In this document: positions 33,328-38,476 of the stretch, piece by piece | How positions within the stretch are numbered: the first letter of the stretch is position 1 | Layout: each line of letters opens with the position of its first letter | From: Actinomycetota bacterium | GTDB lineage: Bacteria > Actinomycetota > Acidimicrobiia > Actinomarinales > Actinomarinaceae | Reading direction: 5' to 3' | Assembly (NCBI GenBank): GCA_027729925.1 | Contig: JAQCEB010000005.1 | Coordinates: 1 to 38,476 of the forward strand | DNA length: 38,476 bases | Position numbers and translations under genes: made by a program | The notes under the pieces: generated by a model | Seen by the model: only the letters and a program-made list of their open reading frames with translations | What the model was told of the DNA's origin: nothing | The model's database searches: none

Positions 33328-34644
33328 TTGAATCAACGAATTAACCCCAATCAGATCGATAGAAAATTATTAACTGTCTCAGATAGAGATATTTTTGTTA
33401 CAACTCAAAAAGCTCTATTGATTGGAATAATTTTAAAAAATGAAACTAGAGCTGATAAAGAAGAGTCTTTAAAAGAACTAGTTAACTTAGTCAAGACAGC
33501 TGGCTCAAACCCAACAATAATTCAAACAAAAAGAGTTGAGAGCATTGATCCAAAGACTTTTATTGGAAAAGGTTCAATAGCTGAATTGACTGATATTTCA
33601 GATGCTAATGATATAGATGTCGTCATTTTTGATTGTGAACTAAGTCCTAATCAACAAAAAGAGCTTCGTTCTATGTTTAAATGTGATGTTGTTGATAGAA
33701 CTGGTTTAATCTTAGATATTTTTGCTTTACATGCTCAATCTAAAGAAGCTCGCTTACAAGTAGAACTTGCTTTATCTATTTATCTTAAACCTCGTCTAGC
33801 TGGCCTTGGAAAAACATTGAATCAACAAGGCGGAGGAATTGGAACAAGGGGTCCAGGAGAAACAAAGTTGGAAACTGACAGCCGATTAATTGACAATAGA
33901 ATAAATAAATTAAAAAAAGATTTAAAAAAGATTTCAAAACAGAGAGAAGTTCAGTCAAGTTTGAGAAAAAAGAATAATACTCCATTAGTTTCTATCGTTG
34001 GATATACAAATGCAGGAAAATCTACCCTCTTAGAAAAAATAACCTCTTCAAAAACCTACGTTGCTAATGAGCTGTTTGCAACTGTGGATTCGTTACAAAG
34101 AGAATTAAAAATTGACGGTTTAAACGAACCAATAATTATTTCAGATACAGTTGGTTTTATACAAAACTTGCCAACCACACTTATTGAGTCTTTTAAATCT
34201 ACACTTACTGTAGTTAATGAAGCTAGCTTGTTAATTCATGTAGTAGATGCAGCTTCAGCACTACCAAGTATGCATATACAAACTGTGCATAGTATTTTGA
34301 AACAAATTAATAATCAAGTACCAGAAATATTAGTCTTTAATAAGATTGATAAAATTGATCAGGCATCCAAAAATTTTTTACTTGAAAAATTTAAAGATGC
34401 AATCTTTGTTTCTGCAATAGAAAATATAAATATTGATACCCTGATTCAAGAGATTACCGACAAAATTTTTGGAGATTTATTAAATGTAGTTGTATTAGTT
34501 GAACCTCATAATTTAGATAAAATTTACAAATTTGCTTCAATTTCTGATGTAAAAAACTCTGAAGGATTCTTAAAAGTAAATATTACAATTAGAAATCATT
34601 ATTTAGAAAAATTGATAACTAAAGACATTGTTAAACTTTTATAA
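33328..34644 (+). CDS. hflX: Ribosome-associated GTPase HflX
   Basis: GTPase that rescues and splits stalled 70S ribosomes under stress. It has 438 residues. Seen: the N-terminal domain with TFIGKGSIAEL and DCELSPNQQKEL, the middle GGGIGTRGPGETKLETD block (168-184), a coiled coil of lysines (about 185-215), then the G domain with G1 GYTNAGKST (225-233), ATVDSLQREL (G2), SDTVGFIQNLP (G3) and FNKIDK (G4). The start is TTG (an ATG is not available nearby) with no clear ribosome site. Its TAA overlaps the gnd ATG (TAATG), so the two are coupled. Confidence 0.95.
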   Translation: MNQRINPNQIDRKLLTVSDRDIFVTTQKALLIGIILKNETRADKEESLKELVNLVKTAGSNPTIIQTKRVESIDPKTFIGKGSIAELTDISDANDIDVVIFDCELSPNQQKELRSMFKCDVVDRTGLILDIFALHAQSKEARLQVELALSIYLKPRLAGLGKTLNQQGGGIGTRGPGETKLETDSRLIDNRINKLKKDLKKISKQREVQSSLRKKNNTPLVSIVGYTNAGKSTLLEKITSSKTYVANELFATVDSLQRELKIDGLNEPIIISDTVGFIQNLPTTLIESFKSTLTVVNEASLLIHVVDAASALPSMHIQTVHSILKQINNQVPEILVFNKIDKIDQASKNFLLEKFKDAIFVSAIENINIDTLIQEITDKIFGDLLNVVVLVEPHNLDKIYKFASISDVKNSEGFLKVNITIRNHYLEKLITKDIVKLL

Positions 34645-35996
34645 TGATGAATCAAATAGGATTAATAGGAATAGGTGTTATGGGAAGCAACCTAGCACTA
34701 AATCTTTCTGATAAAAATTTCAAAGTTAAAGTATTTAATAATTCTGATGAAAAAATTCAAAATTTAATCCAAAAAGACAAAAACAATAATATTGAAGGTT
34801 TTAATACAATTAAAGAATTAATTAAAAACCTAGAAAAACCAAGAAATTTACTTTTACTAGTTCCCTCTGGCGCTCCAACTTTTGAAGTCTCAAAAACACT
34901 TTTGGAGTTAATGGAGAAAGGTGATTTTCTAATTGATGCAGGGAATTCATATTTTGAAGACAGCATAACATTAGGAAAGCTTTGTAAAGATAAAGACGTA
35001 TCCTTCATAGGAATGGGTGTTTCTGGTGGTGAAGTTGGCGCTAGAACTGGACCAGCTCTCATGATCGGTTCAGAAAATCAAATACCAGATGAGTTAAAAT
35101 TTTTATTTGATTCAATTGCAGCAAAAAAAGATAGTGTACCTTGTTCTGGATACTATAAAGGAGCAGGTACTGGGCATTTTATTAAAATGATTCATAATGG
35201 AATTGAGTATGCAGAAATGCAAATTTTAGCTGAAGCATATTCAATTTTAAAATTTTCTAATTTTTCCAATTTTGAAGCATCTGAATTTTTTAGCAATCTT
35301 TCGAACAACAATCAGTCATCATATTTGATAGAAATTACCTCAAAAATTCTAAAAAAGGAAGTTAAGGAAAATTATATAATCGACAAAATAGATTCCGTAG
35401 CTAATCATAAAGGGACAGGAAAACTCACAATTGAAACTTCACTTGAACATGGTTTTCCGGTTCCATCTATTTATTCTGCTTTCAATGCAAGGGTTGAAAG
35501 TCATTATCAAAAACTATTTTCACTTGACGTTGATAAATTAGATAATCAAATAGACATTAGTAAGCTGAATAGTGCTATTTATTTTTCAAGATTGTCTTCA
35601 TTATTACAAGGATTGCTGTTTATAGAATTTTTAAGTGAACGCAATTCTTATAAAATAATGACAAAAAATATTCTAAGCAATTGGGCTGCAGGATGCATAA
35701 TACGATCTGAACTTTTAGCTGAATTATCTAATAACTGTGATAAAAAAGGTATGCTTGATAAAAACAAAGTTCAGAATTTATTAAATCTGTATTTAGAAGA
35801 CACTAAAGATGTTATTCGCCAAGCAATAAATTCAAATATACCTTTACATGTAATTACGTCATCGCTTAATTGGTATTTAAATTTATCTTCTAACACCAAT
35901 CCATCGAACTTAATACAAGCACAAAGAGATTATTTCGGTGCACACAAAGTTAAGTTAATTGGAAGTGAAGATTTTTTACACATTGACTGGGATTGA
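34644..35996 (+). CDS. gnd: 6-phosphogluconate dehydrogenase, decarboxylating
   Basis: Oxidative pentose phosphate enzyme giving ribulose-5-phosphate, CO2 and NADPH. It has 450 residues, slightly below the usual 468-480 long-form length. Seen: the Rossmann loop GLIGIGVMGSNLALNL (6-21), GDFLIDAGNSYFEDS, the substrate block GMGVSGGEVGARTGPALM, the catalytic lysine in HFIKMIHNGIEYAEMQ, NHKGTGKLT, and the C-terminal AQRDYFGAHKV with the subunit-swapped substrate residues. It starts within the hflX stop codon; a second ATG follows at once and may be the start. No zwf or other pentose phosphate gene is in the window. Confidence 0.96.
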   Translation: MMNQIGLIGIGVMGSNLALNLSDKNFKVKVFNNSDEKIQNLIQKDKNNNIEGFNTIKELIKNLEKPRNLLLLVPSGAPTFEVSKTLLELMEKGDFLIDAGNSYFEDSITLGKLCKDKDVSFIGMGVSGGEVGARTGPALMIGSENQIPDELKFLFDSIAAKKDSVPCSGYYKGAGTGHFIKMIHNGIEYAEMQILAEAYSILKFSNFSNFEASEFFSNLSNNNQSSYLIEITSKILKKEVKENYIIDKIDSVANHKGTGKLTIETSLEHGFPVPSIYSAFNARVESHYQKLFSLDVDKLDNQIDISKLNSAIYFSRLSSLLQGLLFIEFLSERNSYKIMTKNILSNWAAGCIIRSELLAELSNNCDKKGMLDKNKVQNLLNLYLEDTKDVIRQAINSNIPLHVITSSLNWYLNLSSNTNPSNLIQAQRDYFGAHKVKLIGSEDFLHIDWD

Positions 35997-36021
35997 AATA
36001 ATTTATTACTAATATCTGCTG

Positions 36022-38476
36022 ATGACCAAAAAAAATAGACTTCCTAAAATTGCAATACCTAACAGATACGAGATAAATCTTGATGTCGACATTGATAATT
36101 TTAAATATAAAGGTGACGAGGTAGTTTATCTAGAAATAGTTGAAGATACAGTTGAATTCGAACTCAACTCTGTAGGAATCGACATTCATAATGCATTCGT
36201 AGAGAACGACAACAATATGCACCATGAAGCTTCAGTAAATTACGTTAAAGAAGATGAAAAAATAATTTTAACTTTCGAAGAAACTGTGAAAGCTGGCGAC
36301 TGGAAACTTTATATTAGCTTTGATGCAGAAATTGTAGATGACTTGCGTGGATTTTATAGAAGTAGTTTCAAAGATTCAAATGGTATACAAAAGTGGATTG
36401 CAACAACACAATTTGAACCAACAGCTGCAAGAATGGCTTTTCCATGTTGGGATGAGCCTGAATATAAATCAGTATTCTCTGTATCTTTAACATCTAACTC
36501 AAATCTTGTAAGAATTAGTAATGAAAAAGTCCTAAGTGAAAATACAGAAAATGGCAAAACAACAACCAAATTTGTTGATTCCATGAGAATGTCTACCTAC
36601 CTTGTGGCATTTGTCGTTGGTGATCTTGAAATTACTGATATAGGTGAAGTTAATGGAACTTTTGTTAGAGTAGTTCACCGTCCGGGCTTTTCGAATCAAA
36701 CTGCTTTTGCTGGCCAAGCAGCAATAAAGATTTTGGAATTCTTTGAAAATTATTATGAAATAGATTATCCAGGTTCAAAACTAGATTTGATTTCAATTCC
36801 AGATTTTGCAATGGGAGCTATGGAAAATATTGGAGCAATTACATTTAGGGAGACTTTACTACTGATTGATGTAAAAAAAGCTACAAGAGCTGAGCTATCA
36901 AGATCTGTCGAGGTTATTGCGCACGAATTGGCACACATGTGGTTCGGTGACCTAGTAACAATGAAATGGTGGGATGGAATATGGCTAAATGAAGCATTTG
37001 CAAGCCTAATGGAAGTAATTGCATCAGAAGGTACCTATCCTGAATTTAAATTATGGAATGAATTAAATCTTGCTAGAACGCAAGGATTTAATGTTGATTC
37101 TCTTAAAACTTCACGACCAGTTGAGTTTGAAGTTGAAACCCCTGAGCAAGCCGAAGAAATGTTTGACGTCTTAACATATCAAAAAGGATCTACGGTATTA
37201 AGAATGTTTGAAACATTTGTTGGAGAAGAAAATTTTAGATTAGGTGTAGTTAACTACTTAAATAAATTTAAATACAAAAATACTCATTCTACGGATCTTT
37301 GGAATGAACTCTCTAAAACTAGTGATTACCGACTTGAAGAAATTTTGCCTACTTGGATACATCAAGAAGGGTACCCTATAATTTCAGTACATTTAGAAGA
37401 CAACAAAATATTTGTTTCGCAAGAAAGATTTTTAATTTCTGGTGACAGTGATGAAACAATTTGGAAAGTTCCACTAAATATTAGATATCTTGATTCAGAT
37501 TCTATAGATAAAATACTTTTTTCAGAAAAACAATCTTCATTTCAGCAAAATGGGAGTGTTCCTTTTGTAAATAATGGAGGTTGGTCGTTTTTTCATACAT
37601 CATATAGTGAGGATTTACTAAAAGAAATAATTAAAAATTTCAATCAATTAGATACAAACGAGAAGTATAGATTTTTAGAAGATGCTTGGATGAGTCTTAG
37701 AGTTGGGAAGTTATCATATGAAAACTTTTTAGAAATATTAAAACTTTACTCAAAATTCGAAGAAGTAAACACTTGGTCACTTATCTCAGGAATCATTTCG
37801 ACCCTAAATAAAATAATGCAAAATAATTCTATAAAAGAATTTACAAAAGAATTTTGTACACCTTTATTAAACAAGCTTGGGAAAGAATATGTTGAGAATA
37901 TTGAAAAAGAACTGGCACAGTTAAAATCTCAAGTTTGTAATTTATACGCAAATGTTTGTAGAGATGAAGAATTTATTAGTTACTTTTCAGATCAATTTAA
38001 GTCTGGAAAATATGAAGAATATGCAGAGGGTAGTTATTACAACTTGGTACTTTCAATTTCTTCGTTAGACAAGTCGATTTCAAGTAAGATTTATATAGAA
38101 AAGTTCAACAACTCTGAATCACCTCAACTACAAGCAAGATATCGTAATGTCCTAGGCTTAGTCGAAAACGAAGACTCTCCTGCCAATATAATAGACTCAA
38201 TTTTAAGTGAAGCAATAAGAGGTGCTGATGCTCCTTATGTCTTATCTTCACTAATTGCTAACTCAAATAATGGGCACGCTGCTTGGAAGATGATAACAAA
38301 ACATTGGAGTGAACTACTAAATATGATGCCTGAATGGACATCATCAAGAATCTTAGACTATTTGCCATCAATTTACGATAAAGAACTTGGTACTGAGATC
38401 GAAAAATTCTTACTTGCTAATCCATTACCTGCTGCTGAAAAAATAACAAAACAAAAATTGGAAAGACTTCAAGCAA
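36022..38476 (+). CDS. pepN: M1 family aminopeptidase (PepN-like), cut by the window edge
   Basis: Zinc exopeptidase that removes N-terminal amino acids from peptides. 818 codons are seen before the sequence ends, and there is no stop codon, so it is partial at its C-terminus. Seen: N-terminal beta domain (LPKIAIPNRYEINLDVDI), the GAMEN substrate motif at 265-269, the zinc site HELAH (H301, E302, H305) with E324 in WLNEAFA (18 residues on), and the catalytic tyrosine region MFDVLTYQKGSTVL. The C-terminal ERAP1_C-like helical part is present from about residue 510. No signal peptide, so it is cytoplasmic. The ATG is 25 bases after gnd; it could be cotranscribed with hflX-gnd. Confidence 0.95.
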   Translation, partial: MTKKNRLPKIAIPNRYEINLDVDIDNFKYKGDEVVYLEIVEDTVEFELNSVGIDIHNAFVENDNNMHHEASVNYVKEDEKIILTFEETVKAGDWKLYISFDAEIVDDLRGFYRSSFKDSNGIQKWIATTQFEPTAARMAFPCWDEPEYKSVFSVSLTSNSNLVRISNEKVLSENTENGKTTTKFVDSMRMSTYLVAFVVGDLEITDIGEVNGTFVRVVHRPGFSNQTAFAGQAAIKILEFFENYYEIDYPGSKLDLISIPDFAMGAMENIGAITFRETLLLIDVKKATRAELSRSVEVIAHELAHMWFGDLVTMKWWDGIWLNEAFASLMEVIASEGTYPEFKLWNELNLARTQGFNVDSLKTSRPVEFEVETPEQAEEMFDVLTYQKGSTVLRMFETFVGEENFRLGVVNYLNKFKYKNTHSTDLWNELSKTSDYRLEEILPTWIHQEGYPIISVHLEDNKIFVSQERFLISGDSDETIWKVPLNIRYLDSDSIDKILFSEKQSSFQQNGSVPFVNNGGWSFFHTSYSEDLLKEIIKNFNQLDTNEKYRFLEDAWMSLRVGKLSYENFLEILKLYSKFEEVNTWSLISGIISTLNKIMQNNSIKEFTKEFCTPLLNKLGKEYVENIEKELAQLKSQVCNLYANVCRDEEFISYFSDQFKSGKYEEYAEGSYYNLVLSISSLDKSISSKIYIEKFNNSESPQLQARYRNVLGLVENEDSPANIIDSILSEAIRGADAPYVLSSLIANSNNGHAAWKMITKHWSELLNMMPEWTSSRILDYLPSIYDKELGTEIEKFLLANPLPAAEKITKQKLERLQA

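Noticed and set aside
35994-36069. Selenocysteine read-through of the gnd UGA stop
   Set aside because: The frame after UGA reaches TAG after a few unconserved codons, crosses the pepN start, and shows no SECIS-like stem; the protein already ends at the expected place.
1-38476. CRISPR arrays, insertion sequences, prophage or defence islands
   Set aside because: No repeated spacers, transposase, integrase or defence genes were seen; composition is even across the window.

Overview
The window looks like a piece of a very compact, A+T-rich bacterial chromosome (about 30% G+C by eye) from a marine actinobacterium-like organism. Actinobacterial signs are the linkage of topA, an MFS gene, tmk and holB (in many actinobacteria the MFS and tmk parts are fused), a PimB'-like GT4 glycosyltransferase, and an actinobacterial-style primary sigma factor. 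The low G+C, few and tiny intergenic gaps, start/stop overlaps and light-related repair gene fit the streamlined Candidatus Actinomarina type of surface-ocean actinobacteria. That placement is inference, not proof. I found 31 protein genes, one tRNA and one riboswitch. There is no gene-free stretch above 300 bases, no mobile element, no CRISPR array and no rRNA.

Layout. 63-4288 (minus): a methionine/SAM operon metF-metE-metK behind a SAM riboswitch at 4299-4392. 4466-6246 (plus): an MFS transporter and a 3-methyladenine-type DNA glycosylase. 6243-11173 (minus): MFS - tmk - holB - metallo-beta-lactamase-fold hydrolase - cytochrome P450. 11264-13951 (plus): topA. 13948-19537 (minus): a cation/proton antiporter, a membrane pyrophosphatase with a K+-dependent signature, a protein with two histidine-phosphatase domains, and a PimB'-like glycosyltransferase. 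19584-22901 (plus): MFS transporter and leuCD. 22888-25105 (minus): an indoleamine 2,3-dioxygenase homologue overlapping alanine dehydrogenase. 25167-26660 (plus): a photolyase of the PhrB/FeS-BCP relatives that has lost most of the Fe-S cysteines. 26653-32819 (minus): glycerophosphodiester phosphodiesterase, TldE, TldD, primary sigma factor, heme A synthase and a membrane-anchored HTH protein. 32871-38476 (plus): a selenocysteine tRNA, a small protein with faint GroES resemblance, hflX, gnd and an M1 aminopeptidase that runs off the edge.

How the parts work together. The met operon makes methyl-THF, methionine and then SAM, and the riboswitch gives SAM feedback, probably on translation of metF because the closing stem sits just before its start codon. 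The pyrophosphatase and antiporter form an ion-energetics pair. tmk, holB and topA serve DNA replication. IDO and Ald could be linked through tryptophan breakdown, because kynureninase (not in the window) releases alanine. The tRNA-Sec implies that the organism decodes UGA as selenocysteine somewhere else in its genome.

Organisation. All four convergent gene pairs overlap at their 3' ends, so no classical terminator fits between them. Several divergent genes have a -10-like box placed so that the transcript would start at or within a few bases of the start codon, suggesting leaderless mRNAs. No clear multi-gene novel defence or biosynthetic system is visible. The most interesting items are the SAM riboswitch architecture, the tRNA-Sec, the IDO-Ald pair, the cluster-less photolyase, and the GroES-like small protein.
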